Origin: Lineus longissimus
Taxonomy: Eukaryota > Nemertea > Pilidiophora > Heteronemertea > Lineidae
Reading direction: 5' to 3'
Length of the DNA: 64,000 nt
Assembly: GCF_910592395.1 (NCBI RefSeq)
Contig: NC_088322.1
Coordinates: forward strand, 3,876,175 to 3,940,174
Notes under the pieces: generated by a model
Told to the model about the DNA's origin: nothing
Databases searched by the model: none
The model's input: the letters and a program-made list of their open reading frames with translations, nothing else
Made by a program: the position numbers and the translations under genes
Shown: in pieces, positions 37,101 through 49,800 of the stretch
Layout: every line of letters starts with the position of its first letter
Position numbering within the stretch: the stretch's first letter is position 1

Positions 37101-40100
37101 GGAATGGAACATTTCTTTCGTTGCCCTTGCATAGATTCGACTGCATACCTTGTTGATCGGTTCGCATACCGTTGTCTCTTTGTTTAGCGTGAAATCAACA
37201 CCGCACACCAACTTGTTTCGAATAATGAAAGCCATGGTCATGATGGTGGACATGCAGATGTTCCAGTTCATAATTTCACGCGGATACTGATTGGTCGCGT
37301 CATCTGTGGCCGTTGGGACGGAGTACACGCCAACTGTGGCTCCATTCGTACCTCCGAGGTACTTTAGTTTTTCAAAATCTCTGAACGCGTTGTATTCGAA
37401 ACCGGCTTTTGACATGTACGATGTATCCGGTTTGATGGCGCTTACATCTGGTAGAACGCATTTATTGTACCAGACACCACCGGGACCTGCAAATAACGCT
37501 GTAATGATGGGTACAGTGCTTTTTTCGTGAATAATTCTCGGATGAAGCCCAGTTTTCGTTTGAACACAACAGGCAAATTTTTCTTCTTCTGATTTCAAGA
37601 ACATGAAAACGCTGAGAATCGTATCCAGGGCACAATATTCCAACAAGGGTGCCAGATCGCCGCGTTTGAACATGGGTAGAATCTGATCGTAGGCCACATC
37701 GCCTTTTTTTCTAAGTCCAAGTTCCTTTTCAGTGGCAGAATTCAATTTTGTCATGCCGGTGCTGTTTTTTGCCACCAGCTTCATTTCGTCGATAAACATA
37801 GTGTGGTTACTGGTGAAATACTTAATATGCTTGAATATGCCCAACATACTTATCGTGGTATCGTGTACAGGCGTCGCTGAGGTATTTGTGCTGTCATCTG
37901 TATGCCCAACTTCCGGTTCAGGAGACACATTTCGATTTTTCGCCGCTTGTGATAACCTCGAAATCAAATCGCTCACGCTTGGCACATCATTTTCGAGATC
38001 TTTCTCGTACGGGTCGTTTGAAAGCCACGCGGAAACCTTATCACTGCAGTCAATTTTAACATCGTCTTTTCATCCTCTCTGTTTCCTAAAGAATGACGAA
38101 TTTGCTGTCTTGTGTGAGAAATCACCACCATCAGCGTCATCAGCTAAGCTCAAGTCGTCTGTATCGCAATCGTCGTAACCACCGCCGTCGCCGAAATAGC
38201 TCACATTCGATGAATACGTGGAACTTGTCTCGCTGTATCGCCGTTTGCGCGTGTTAGTGTATTTTCGACTTTTTTTCGGTCCCGAACAGGAAGTTGTTGA
38301 TGTCCTAGAAGGTTGTCGAAAAAACGCAGCTGAACCGGAAGATGAACTTTGTGAATTTTCACTCGCCGCACAAGCACCATCACCACCTCCCCCGTCACTG
38401 CAGCCACGTTCGTTTGCGGGTAACATCCAATCCAACAATTTGCGTCTCTTAGCTGCAGGACCTCCGCCGCCGCTGACAGAGCCTACCCCGCTATCACGGC
38501 TACTATTAGGTGTTGTTAGTGTGTATTTTCTATTTTGCGCTGTTGTTCTGTTATTTTTAGCAATCAAATTTTTCATGTCCAAGTCCTCTTGTTTGTCCCT
38601 ACGTTTTTTCAATTTTGTTTTCTGGTCTTTTTGCTTTACGTTGTACTGTACTCTAGCACCGCTGTCGAATCTATGTGAAAAACACAATTCTGTATTTGTG
38701 TTCAATATCTGGTCTCCGTTCGGCAAGTCAATCACGTATTTTCTTGGCGTCCCCCTACACTGTAAAAGCCTGTTCTCAATCACAGAAATATCGAATGCGT
38801 AATTGAAAGCAAGCACGGCGTTGAAGGGTCTCGCGTATACCATGAAATGCTCCAAAAGTTCCAATTCAGTATCGAAAAAATGGACCCGGAAGTTAAGACC
38901 GTTCTGAAAGTTCATGTCTACCTTGTGCACGAATTTATTCGCTTTTCCATCGCCTTGCATGTGTTTGGTCAATTTTTCGCACATATCGCTGCTCTGATGC
39001 ATCGACTTAATCTCCTCCAACACATCTTCGTCAACATCTGGTGGTAAGAGAACAAAATTGTCATATCCATCAATCATGTGTGAAAATGCACCACCGCCAC
39101 CGTCTTCAACCGCAGCCCTGTTTCGAAAACTGACCGCAGAAATACACAGAACAGGGTCGCACTCTTGTGTTACGGGTTTGTGAAATTCTGCACCCGTTTC
39201 AATATCGAAAAGCATGTACGTATCGTTGCTGGAAATTTCGTAGGCCACTTTGTCTCTCTCCTTAGTCTTCAACTCAACTTCCTGTTCGCTGACCAGTTCC
39301 TTCAAAATTCGATCTCACCAAAATTTTCTAGCTTCGACGCGACATGCATATTCCACTTCGATAATTTGTAGGCGAACCAGCTGCACGATTTCATCGGTAA
39401 CTACCATACGTTTGTGTAGGATTTTTTCTTTCGTAGCCTTACAAACGCAATTGTGTATAAAACTGGCATAGTCTTCGTCGGAAAGCGATTTCAGTCCGCT
39501 GAATAAAGGCAAAACACACGCTTCCTTGATATCTCTACGCCATTTAAACACGCTGGCGTCAAATGGTATACTCGAAATAGCCGTCGTCACACTTGTATTG
39601 TTCATCGACTTCTGACTTGCTATATTGTAACGCAGAACGATCGAAGCCAATAGTTCGACAAATTTCTCTATTTCTATCGCTTCGTCTGAAAATCTAGGGT
39701 CTTTAGCCGTCAGCTCTTCGTGTTTCTCAAGTATGTACTCATTTACCCTCTCGTTGAACTGCTCTTCGGTCTCTCCGGCTTCTTCGCGTTGAAATAGCGT
39801 ATCGGGTATAACATCGCTGTCAATATCATAGTAGACCTTGTAATTTCCGATTCCATTCTGGTTGCCAATAAATTGACAGAGTTTCTTTCGCAGTTTGTTC
39901 TGTAGCCGCTTGGCGCGCTCAGGTTGTGAATCGTGAGTCAACTCTACCCTACGCCCGTGTAAGAAATCCAAATTTTTGTAGTAGACATGGCTTTCGTAGA
40001 ATTTTATCGCCGAATCGGGAGAATCTTGTGTTTCTTCGTGTAGTATGGTTGATCTCGTGTCGTGGCACTTCATTGCTTTCAGATAAATGTTACTATTATC

Positions 40101-40925
40101 ATCATCGCCACCTCTTTCCACGCGCATGTCAGACATGGGCAGGGTATCTTTGGCAGCTATGAAGGCGTCTTGATTAGGTATACAAGAACCATGTAGGTCT
40201 GGAAGGAATCTGTCGCTGAACCACCTTTCCTCCTCCAACACCCGTTTCAGTGCCCATGTCGACACGCCAGCTCCGGTACAAGATATTTTCAGCGCGTGTA
40301 TGTAACCGCAGCAGGCATGTTTGAAGGGGCTTACAACAACCAATTTAGCGTCTACAACTTCTGCAAATGTAGTCCGATTCAAGTCGCGAATTCTGTTCAG
40401 AAATTCAGCTCTCATGTTCTCTTGCGTAAATTCAGCAGCCACTTTTTTGCTCTTAAATGCCAAGTACAAGGCACGCCGTCTACCGTAGGCCATCAGAAAC
40501 AATGGTTTTGTCTGACCTTCATCTACACACTCAAACACCAGGGGATTTTCGAAAAGCGTCCAACTTCCGTAAACATTGTCCAGTTTATTTTTATTCACGC
40601 TTTGTTTCTCTGCCACGCATTTATCCAACACTTTCTTATCGATGACCTGTCTGGGACACATGAAATTAGTTGATTTTGCGTCCTGGGTGACATCCCTATA
40701 TCTTAATACGCCGGTGGTGTTGTACGTGTTTTTATCATTCAAAATGTTGTACCACTTGTCGTATTGTGTGTCACCACTAGTGGACACAATGGTGGGCCCA
40801 CCAACATCCGGCAGGTCATCATCATCATCATCATCTTCTATGAGTATAGCCCGCCGCCTCCGTTTCTTAGACCTTTGTAGTACAGGAAGGTCATCGCCGT
40901 CGTCACACATCATCGCCACGGACAT
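34131..40925 (-). pseudogene. Family B DNA polymerase with three in-frame TGA codons
   Basis: One reading frame of 2,264 codons from ATG 40925, interrupted by TGA at 39317-39315, 38072-38070 and 36863-36861. Exonuclease motifs: FDIET (about 572), AFNYAFD (about 708), YCALD (about 1093). Polymerase motifs: NQYPREI (about 1211, motif A), KLNLNKIYGF (about 1320, motif B) and NSDTDS (about 1363, motif C, where most polymerases have YGDTDS). Motif C lies after the last TGA, so a truncated product would be inactive. An acidic N-terminus, a long Ser/Gly linker between exonuclease motifs and a C-terminal extension with VIVIDSDSDD (SUMO-interaction type) are unusual. This is the viral replicative polymerase. 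Confidence 0.88.
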
Positions 40926-41322
40926 ATTTTCTTATTAGATGATGTTGTTTTTGTTTGAAATTTGTGCTGGTAAAAGGCGATGATGTGGCCACATCCTGCA
41001 CCAGATGTTGCTTGCATGTAAATGAATGGCGAAAATGTCCGAATGCGTTCTAATATACATTTTTGTTCCATTGCCGACCACCCAACAAACAAACATCGAG
41101 ATAAATTTGTCATTTTTGTTCGGCTAAAATTTTATAACAAAAAATTTACAAAGTCCTAACTTCCGCTTCAGGCACTCAAAAATTAGTTTTTCATATTTTT
41201 CACCTCTAACTAACCCGGTAAAAATATATATCAGGGAAATAAATGATAAAATAAAAAAATTATACCCCCAAACGCTATATTTTTGTGTATATTATGTATA
41301 CCTATACGTTGAGAAAGGCAGC
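40926..41322. promoter_or_regulatory. Divergent spacer between polymerase and mucin-like gene
   Basis: No gene. It contains aaatttacaaagtcctaacttccgcttcagg (41136-41166), about 215 bases above the polymerase ATG, and AT-rich TATA-like words (aaaaatatatatc, tatattatgtatacc) 20-100 bases above the plus-strand ATG at 41323. Confidence 0.4.
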
Positions 41323-41769
41323 ATGTGTTTCAAGGGCACTGTGAGCATTGTGTTATTGTTTTCCGTTCTCATCTTTATACCTGTTTCTATTAAATCGTCC
41401 AGAGTCGTTCCAGATACAACAACACCAAAACCTACTACAGAAGCTCCTCCAACAGCACCACCGACTGACCCACCAACAGAACCGTCAAGAGAAAAAATCA
41501 CATCTCTAGCATCGTCAACTTCAATATCAGCTTCAACAGCGAATATTGATGTAGAAGAATATAAAAGGGCAGCTGAGGTTAAGGAAGAAGGCGAGGATGG
41601 TCCAAAGCCAACGCACAAGGAATTAAGCGTAGAAAAAGAACAGACAACACAGACGGTAACAAAAGATGCGGATAAATTAAAGGAAAACAAAAACTCAACA
41701 TCGTTCAAACACAGCGACTTCAAATGGGTTTGGATCTATGTTGCATCGTTTGTAGTTATTGTTATATAA
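41323..41769 (+). CDS. Small mucin-like type I membrane protein
   Basis: 148 residues. Signal peptide (VSIVLLFSVLIFIPVSI), then a Thr/Pro-rich stretch (PDTTTPKPTTEAPPTAPPTD) suited to dense O-glycosylation, a charged stalk, an N-glycosylation site (NKNSTS) and a C-terminal hydrophobic segment (VWIYVASFVVIVI) that ends the protein with no cytoplasmic tail. Likely a short virion or infected-cell surface glycoprotein. TATA-like sequence upstream. Undamaged. Confidence 0.7.
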   Translation: MCFKGTVSIVLLFSVLIFIPVSIKSSRVVPDTTTPKPTTEAPPTAPPTDPPTEPSREKITSLASSTSISASTANIDVEEYKRAAEVKEEGEDGPKPTHKELSVEKEQTTQTVTKDADKLKENKNSTSFKHSDFKWVWIYVASFVVIVI

Positions 41770-41869
41770 AATTTTGTTCGAATGTGTACAACAACAAACA
41801 CTCAACAATTTTGACAATTTTGTTATTTAGAAGTCTTATATATTCTGTTAGAGTTCCTCAATAGCCAGA

Positions 41870-43096
41870 ATGACTCCAAAAATGTCAGGGTGCCCAACGC
41901 GTGTGTGTATTTGGGACATATTGCAAGAATGCCAAACTTTACACGAACAGTTATACCACCCTTCAGATGTGATTTACATAGTTTGCGATTTCCAAACGCT
42001 TCATACGACGCAACCTGACCCCAAGACTGGATTACGTCAACACCACTACACTCAAAAACAGCAAAACGAAAAGGAACAGCGTTACATTATCAACACCTAT
42101 CGTCAAGCACTACTCAAGAACGACGTTTTCCTTAACCGTGACTTGTACGCCTTCTCCAATAAAAGTCTTGCGTGTTACTGTAAGCCTTATCAATCCTGCA
42201 TGCTGGACGTGATCGTGGAAGTGTATATAAAAAAAATTTGTGACTGGCAACATTTCGAAGAGTACAGACAATTCAACCTAAATCAGCAGCATCAACCGTA
42301 TCATCAGAAGCAAAAACCCAGCGAACCGGAACGTGTAAAACCGAAAACACCACCACCAGGATTCGATTTTCCACACTTTAAGGGGAAATACAAAAAGACT
42401 CGTGTGAATCGTATCGTGAAACCGCCTCCTGGATTCAATTACTCTCACTTGAAAGGAAAATACAATCGAGAAACGTGCATAGACAGAACTGCTAAAGATG
42501 ATAATACCACCGGACTGCGTTTAATTGAACATTTTGAAAAATTACAACATAAACAACAGGAAGAGCAAGCTGAGAAAAAGCAACAACAACAACATTCGAA
42601 ACCTGTAGATGTGGTTGAACCAACACCACGACCACCCCCCTCACCAATATCGCAGCCGTCTCCGAAACAACCTTCCTTACCTAAGGAAATGGGCGTGGAC
42701 AATATTTCGAAATCTATGTCTGATATGGACGTTTTGAAAATCATAAGGGATCATTCTAGTGTCATGCGTGACAAGTGGTCAGGACTTAGACAGTTATTCG
42801 AGAAACACAAGACCACATCAAATTATAACGCAAACGAAAATACAACAGATTCCAATAACAATAATACAACTGAGGAGAAGCCTGTTGTCAAATTTCCATA
42901 CCAACCCTTACTCGGCAAAATCAAAAACATTACCGGCAGCTATATCTTGGATTTAGAGATCTCAATGTGTCAGAATGGTCTCCCGTGGGACCGTTTCCTT
43001 TCACGTGATGAATTTCTAAACTTTCAGATTCACATGGCTGAAATAAAAAAAGTACAAACGCTATGTTGGAGAAACAGTTGTGTATTTGTATCTTAA
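41870..43096 (+). CDS. DUF4326-like protein with PPPGF/KGKY repeats
   Basis: 408 residues from ATG 41870. The N-terminal 125 residues resemble DUF4326 with the Cys signature SLACYCKPYQSCMLDVI. Next come two repeats of the form PPPGF(D/N)xxHxKGKY (about 162-175 and 184-197), then Gln-rich and Pro-rich low complexity (QQQQHSKPVDVVEPTPRPPP), and a C-terminal folded part. It shares the first domain type with the gene at 14399. Function unknown; the repeats look like peptide-binding or docking motifs. Undamaged, although the end overlaps no other gene. Confidence 0.65.
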   Translation: MTPKMSGCPTRVCIWDILQECQTLHEQLYHPSDVIYIVCDFQTLHTTQPDPKTGLRQHHYTQKQQNEKEQRYIINTYRQALLKNDVFLNRDLYAFSNKSLACYCKPYQSCMLDVIVEVYIKKICDWQHFEEYRQFNLNQQHQPYHQKQKPSEPERVKPKTPPPGFDFPHFKGKYKKTRVNRIVKPPPGFNYSHLKGKYNRETCIDRTAKDDNTTGLRLIEHFEKLQHKQQEEQAEKKQQQQHSKPVDVVEPTPRPPPSPISQPSPKQPSLPKEMGVDNISKSMSDMDVLKIIRDHSSVMRDKWSGLRQLFEKHKTTSNYNANENTTDSNNNNTTEEKPVVKFPYQPLLGKIKNITGSYILDLEISMCQNGLPWDRFLSRDEFLNFQIHMAEIKKVQTLCWRNSCVFVS

Positions 43097-43282
43097 TGAA
43101 TAGTATGAGATGATAGATTTTTGTCAAAATAAAAATTCATTAGTAGAAAACAATTATTTCTCTGTCATTTATTAATATTCTAACTTCCTGTTTTGGTTCA
43201 AAAGTTCGGACTTAGACAATTATCGAAAATTTTGTTCCGTGGTTCAGTTAATTTTCACGAAAAATAACTCAACAAATCTTTG

Positions 43283-43522
43283 TTCAATGAACAATCCTCT
43301 GAATACTGGTATAACGCAAGTGAAATAACAAGAGCATTCTCTTCTGAAAAAAACAAGATGCGTGATGTAGCAAAATTAAGCGAAGGAAGTGTGATAACAT
43401 CAAGAATAAAACCAGCACATCACATACGTTATATTAATAAAACAGTGGTAATGGAATTAACGTGTATGACCAGCGAGATGTTTCAATGTGAGTTGGAAAA
43501 CAAGGAGTATACGTTAATGTAA
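43283..43522 (+). pseudogene. Possible BRO-N/KilA-like remnant
   Basis: About 80 codons open without an ATG at the start (a TTG begins the frame; the first ATG is about 28 codons in). The opening EYWYNASEITRAF and the following basic strand-like part recall the start of BRO-N or KilA-N DNA-binding domains of large DNA viruses. It begins directly after the aactcaacaaat motif, so the 5' coding part may be lost. Weak call. Confidence 0.25.
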
Positions 43523-43804
43523 GTATATAAGTGATTTCAGTTTTCCTGTTAAGCCGGTTTTTTTGCATTTTGGTAGTTCCGGTCAACAACTACAACAAAT
43601 TTATTTCCACTATATAAGGCTGACTCCAACATGGGACAGCCATTCCGGCATCTGGAGTTCTACTGCGTACATCCTCCACTGGAAACCCTCAAATATACTG
43701 CGAACACGAAAATTTTATATCTACGTATTACCCTGTTATCCATACTCATCCACAAATTTACCAAGTCCCAACTTACTGTTCGTGAATTCAAAAATTAATT
43801 CAAA
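43523..43804. promoter_or_regulatory. Promoter region of the capsid-candidate gene
   Basis: No gene. A ctatataagg TATA-like word lies at 43611-43620, and the composite ttaccaagtcccaacttactgttcgtgaa at 43758-43786, ending about 20 bases before ATG 43805. As at 21450 the ETS core is tta instead of ttc. Confidence 0.45.
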
Positions 43805-46800
43805 ATGGATAAACATCTTATAAAGCAAAAAGTGACAAAATCCGCTGCGGGTGGTGGTTCTACAGCGACAGGTGGCGATTCTGCGATCGGTGCCGGTGCA
43901 AGTAGCGGTAGTGCTGGTGGTGGAGCTGGGGGTGGTGGAAATAATAATCTCATCAACAGATACACCGAGAAGTCCATTCATCAAATGCGAACGGACTTGG
44001 AAGATGCTCACGCTTCCGAGTTCACATGCATGCAGTTCAGGGGATATGCAATCTTGTACAACGGCGAAGTTTTTAAGCATATCACTGCCATGGAAAGGGA
44101 GCAATTCAATGCTCAACTCATCGGTGATATTGGTCTCGTGGATGCAGATCTCCTGAATCCTGGTATCCCAATGATGCCCACCATACTGAAACTAAAACAC
44201 AACTCACAGAGTCAACTAAGCGGCGCTACGACAGAGTTAACATTGGCACAAAACGGCTACATCAAACAAGCTCTGATCTTGTCAGGTGCCAAGCATTTAA
44301 TGCAAGACGTGCCACCACCAACCAGTGAGGACAGCAAAATCTTTGACAAAACAGGCATCACCAACGACCACTTGATGAAAGTAGCCGACGTCTCCACGGA
44401 ACACAAGAGACAAACCCACTACTACTGTTCGGGTACTGGTAATGGTGTGAAGAATGTAAACACCGGATTCAGCGATTTCAAGGATGTTGGCCTTTTGGAT
44501 CAACTATGGAAGAAAAACTTCCCTATGATTGAAGAGGAAGACCGTGACAAGTACGTTGTGGCTCTTGTCCTCCCCGAAATAATGACAACCGAGTATTGTC
44601 GCATTTATGCCAGCAACAAGTACAATGAAGTTGAGAAAATCTACCATGAGCTGCTTAAAAAAGTGGCCGGTGAAGCGTCAGGAGATGGCGGTGCCGAACC
44701 CATGAACGTTGATGGAGGTGCTGATGAAACTGCGGTGTCAACAGAAAAGAAAAAGAAAAAATCAAAGAAATCGAAAGGTGGTGCATCTGCGAAAAAATCG
44801 AAAACAGTCGAATCCACTCCCCTGTACATCAGTACCAATTCCTTCACCGAAAAGATCAAAAATGGTATCTTAGAAAAAAACAGTGCCGACGAATTCTTCC
44901 CACGAAAGGTGGACACAGACGAAGATCTTGTAAAAACCAATTCGGGTGAACAGCTTCCATTCACTACCGAGTGTGTCATTGCACCGTGTTTCTCCGTGGA
45001 TGATCCAAATTTGAAGCCAGATGATATGATTGCAATTGTCGAAGGTGAATCGGCGACCCGTACCGTACCGAAACGTTACCTCCAATTCGTTCTCGACTAC
45101 TTTTCTCATCGTAAGGAGGAAATCACACCCATACCTCTGCACCCGAAACTCTATTCATTTTTCAATGTCATGAAGTACAACTCTGCGCCTTCGATGTTCT
45201 ACCTCGCTCCATCTGTTGATGACATCGAGGCGTCCGTGAACAGCGATTATTACGCACACGTTGTGCTGCCAACAAAGATGGAACGTGAACAACACATCAT
45301 TGACCTGTATTGTCTCTACAAACAAGTGCCTCAGACATCTCGCGTGTCACTGATTGACAAGAAGGCCATGTTGCTCACAAAAGATGCTCTCTCGAGTGCC
45401 ATACCTGTTCATTCTCTGCGAAATGGTCGTGGTGAGAGAGATCTCTACGGTAATGAACGATACATCCAACCGAACGGAAAGCTGTACGATCCAACTGTGA
45501 AAATCGAAAACGAAAGCATGGATGAGAAGAAGAAAAGAATCGAAGTAGAAAGGAACCGTGCTGAGTTTCCAGAACGCGAAAGGGATGCGATAAACCAGAA
45601 TCTACGTGTGATGCTGGATGACATTCAACAAAATGGTGTGCTAAACCCCGAGACGAATGAGAGAATTCCATTTGAAGATCTGACCAAAGAACAGCGTGAA
45701 AAAATTGTCTTGGAGACGAAACAAATGATCTCAAAGCTTAGCTACGGCATGGATGTGAGGATCCTTTTCGATCAGACGTCAGCGATTTTCGCAGAACGAG
45801 CCTACCTGGACATTTCCAAAGGACATCTTTCATATTCGTCCATAGCCAACGGCGGAAACTTCAGGAACAAGAGAAACATGTCTAATCAGCCGTCTGTCTA
45901 TGACGAAATCATCAAACGCGGAGGTCTGGACGAATTTGGTGATATTCCAATAGACAAGATCAACGACATCTTCGTAGAGAAGAAATTCGCTCTCAATAAC
46001 ACCAAGACCTACGTAACGTTCAATTCGTTCAAAATGAGCTCCATCACAGACTTTCTGTTCAACAAGGTGGCAAAAAGAAACGTCGCAACTTTCCGCAATG
46101 TCCTCGACCGACTATACCTCTTTGCATCCGAAGACGGTAAAGTCGACCTCTTCATTCAACAGACTGATAATCCTAGCAATACAGTCTCACCGGCGACAAT
46201 GACCTTCGAAGCACTCATCAGCAAGTTGAGAAACAAAGACAGCGGCAACAAGAAGAAGGGCAAGTCGACAGCTGCAGCTTCGGGTGAAGAGAAAGAAGAA
46301 ACCGGTACCACGGAAGAAGACATGGACTGCGATCAGGAGGATGTCACAATGGAAAGCCCGTGTCCCATGTGCAAATCTGGCCAGCCCTTCTACGACATGA
46401 AAGAGAAGAAAATGTGTTCATGCGCTCTCTTCGGTTTGGCACTGAACAAAAGTCAAGGATTCACAATGAGAATCAATAACATGATCAACACGTTGTACTC
46501 ATTCATCGATACCTTCAACAACAGCCCAAATTCTCGTGCAAACGTACTCGAAAAGCACAGGAAATCCTACAAGATGTCGCAGCCAATCGTCTGCAAAATT
46601 GCCAAGAACACCACCAACCGTTTCGGCAACATGAGCATCATTCACGAGAACAAAGACGGTTTCAAATGGAAATCGAAAAAAACCAAGAAGGCCGACAACA
46701 ACACCACTACGACATCTACCGGCGCTGACGCAAACAAGACTTCTACAGACGGTAGTTCAGAAAAAGTGGCGCAAGACCAAACGGCGACCAACACGGCTGG

Positions 46801-49800
46801 TGATGTCAATGGTGCTGCTGCTGCCGCTACAGAATCATCAGGCACCACCGCAACCACCACCTCATCCACCTCATCTGCTCAAAATCCCGCAAAAGGCGTT
46901 GAGAAGTCAGAATACGAGAGGAGAATTCCATTTCAAAGGTTGACCAGCGAAGTTTACTCGAACATGTACTTCTTCAAGGAAGATTGCATTCAGCCGGTTC
47001 TCGATAGCAATATCAAAGACAACGTAAAACAGGCATTCTTCAAGTATGCGAAAGATGCAGATTGTAATATGTCTGTGCAAAAGTGCGTCCTGATGGCCAT
47101 AATCACAGTGTGCAAAAATGTCTTCGAAACAGATGTCATGATCAAATTGATAATGGACACAATTCTCGATAGCGAAGAATCTGCTTTCAACCTACTTGAA
47201 ACAATTTTGGAAAGAAAGGAAAAGGCTCTGCGAAAAATGAAGGCTAAAGCTGACAAGAAAAACACCAAGGTATCCAAAGCCAAAAAACGTATGAGACGTC
47301 GTCGTGATGACTCCAGTGACGATTCAGATGACTCGGATGACTCTGAAGAATCTGAGAAACCTAAGAAGAAAAAAGCAAGGAAGGACAATAATGCTGCTTC
47401 GGACGATGATTATGAATCGTGCAGTGGTGGTGACGAGAAAAAATCGGCGAAAAAATCTGAAACAAAAATGGAAGTTGACGGCGATGAAGTCAATAAAAAA
47501 TCAGAAACATCCCTACTCTCAATTGGTGACAAGTACTCCTGTATCGTTGGCACGTTGAAATATGTGATTCGAATCAAGTCAATTCTGCGTCTTAAAGTCA
47601 ACTGTGGCCAAGAGTGGTCCGAAGATGAGAAACTGGTCGACAAACGAATCGACGATCAGTGCAAACACTGGATTCAAGACATCTTTCAGCAGTGTTTCTT
47701 CAGCGTCAACCAGGAATTAGACCCGAAGGCAGACAAACTCAGATTCGCCACGGAATTCATGGCTGTGATGAAAGATGTCATGCGTGAGGACCTCCGCCTC
47801 TTCCAAATTGGCGTTGTGAGACAGTTTGTCGAAAATCTCATTCATTTCACCGGCGACAGTTTCCGTGACATTGCCACTCAACTTGGCATGAATATCGAAG
47901 AACTCATGATTGACGTGTATGACGAAAAAATTTCACTTCATTCCGAGAAGAAAGAAGACAAGGAACTGAAACGTCGTCACGTGGGCTTCTCCTGCCCGCT
48001 GCTGGTTTCGAGTCAAATTCTCCGTTCATCCATGATCAACGAAAATCACACATACATTCGCCACTTCTGCGCAACTGATGGTATCCAAAACGGCCTAAGT
48101 CTCGAACTCAACAGCTACCACGACATTCTCAAGAAGGAAAACAAGGGTGGACCGTGCCAATCAATGATTTCCACCAGCAACATTCCTATGAGAATCTGCG
48201 AAGTCGTAGATCACAGAGATATCGAAGCCGACGAGGAAGAGTTAAAGAAAGAAGCTGCTGCCGCCAACGCTGCTGCAAAGGGAAAATCATCGTCCGGATC
48301 CAAAAAATCCAAGAAAAAACATGTTGAAAGTGAAGAAGAGGAAGAAGATGACGATGAGGATGACGAGGCAGTGGGCTACGTTCCGAAGAAATCTCTCACC
48401 GCCGCATACCGTGTGGCAAACGGTAGGAAACTACCAGAACTCATCATGTCACGAAAAGACGAATCCTCACAGAAACTCTCCCTCAGCTGCGGTGTTTTAC
48501 CCTTCTACGTTGTCGGCACCAATCAGTTATTCGAAACAGATTGGGACGCGTTGGAGCAAGAAAATGCAAAAATGAAAGAACTCGGTATACCAAGTGATCA
48601 AAAATCAAGCTCACTTTACCACGTTAACAAATGGTCGGCTGACTACGTTTCGAGGAAAAATGGTGGTACTGATGGTGGTGCATCCAGTGCGACATCTGGT
48701 GATGGCGATGATATGACCTCCCTCTACATGGACATGCAGCGTCAGAAAGAAATGCAATCTCAAATGGAGTGTATGGAAACGGATATGGATGGTGCTGGTC
48801 GATCTTCATATACTGCTGCAGCTGCGAAAATGAATAGAGCTGACAAGCGAATGGTAAACACATGGAATACCATGACCATGGGTGACAGTATGTACGAACC
48901 GGTAAGAAATCTGGGCGACTCATTTGCTGAAATCAACAACATTCTTCTAAAACAGAAGGGAATGAGAGCTGACAGATTCAGTTGCAAAAACTTTGCAAAC
49001 CCTACAGAACTGGACAAAGCTGCGGCTGATGTTTCCCGTTTCTTCGCTCAACAAAAACAAACACGTGGTGTATACCGTCACATCGAATGGCTTTTGGGTC
49101 AACTTATTTTCGAAATGAAACAAGTCTATGTCTGTGCCATGGGACTGGAGTCTGAAACATCTGGACGCTTCGACTATTACCTGAGACGTGTTGTGGCCAA
49201 TCCATCCTACCTTGACAACGCTATGAGAACAGAATTGGTGCTTCAAGCATACCTGGAAAGTGATAACAGCACAGCGGGTCAACTCCATGCACTCTTTGCC
49301 CTTATCAAGCAATACGACGTGGCCAACCCCGTAGTCAAACAAGATACCGTAAAGGCTCACGTGCAAGAAATGAAAGCGGCACTCATCGACATTTTCGTGC
49401 TCTATATCATGAATACCAACGAAGTCAAGACGGTTCACAACAGAATAAGCCAATTCAGAACATGTTATGCACTTGGTCTGGATAAGAAAATGGAAATGTC
49501 CGATACCAGCGTTATGGGACAAAAATGTGTCGGATCTAACATTGCCGTAGCCAACATGACTCTGAAATCTTATCCAGGCACGGGTGGATACTATAACATG
49601 TTGGATGTATGCCAGCCGCCGAATAACTACGAAGGATACAAGGCTGTTCAACAAATAACCGAAAACAAGTCTTTCGCCGGAACACCCCCAGCCAACGTTA
49701 TTATGGTTAGACCGCTTACAGCCTGTTACGGTTCTCGTGGTGAAGGTGTTAGGAATACCAAGTGGTCATGCGAGGAGAATATCTACGACACTATAACATC

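Noticed and set aside
38218-38802. 194-codon plus-strand frame opposite the polymerase
   Set aside because: It is antisense to the Ser/Gly-rich polymerase linker, whose composition suppresses stops on the other strand.
34131-40925. TGA recoded as an amino acid throughout the window
   Set aside because: Several intact genes end in TGA or have it as the only stop in a sensible place (for example the 15130 and 31955 ends), and other broken genes carry TAA and TAG, so a global code change does not fit.
43736-44116. Minus-strand frames opposite the start of the capsid candidate
   Set aside because: They are shadows of a Gly/Ala-rich coding sequence and show no promoter or domain.
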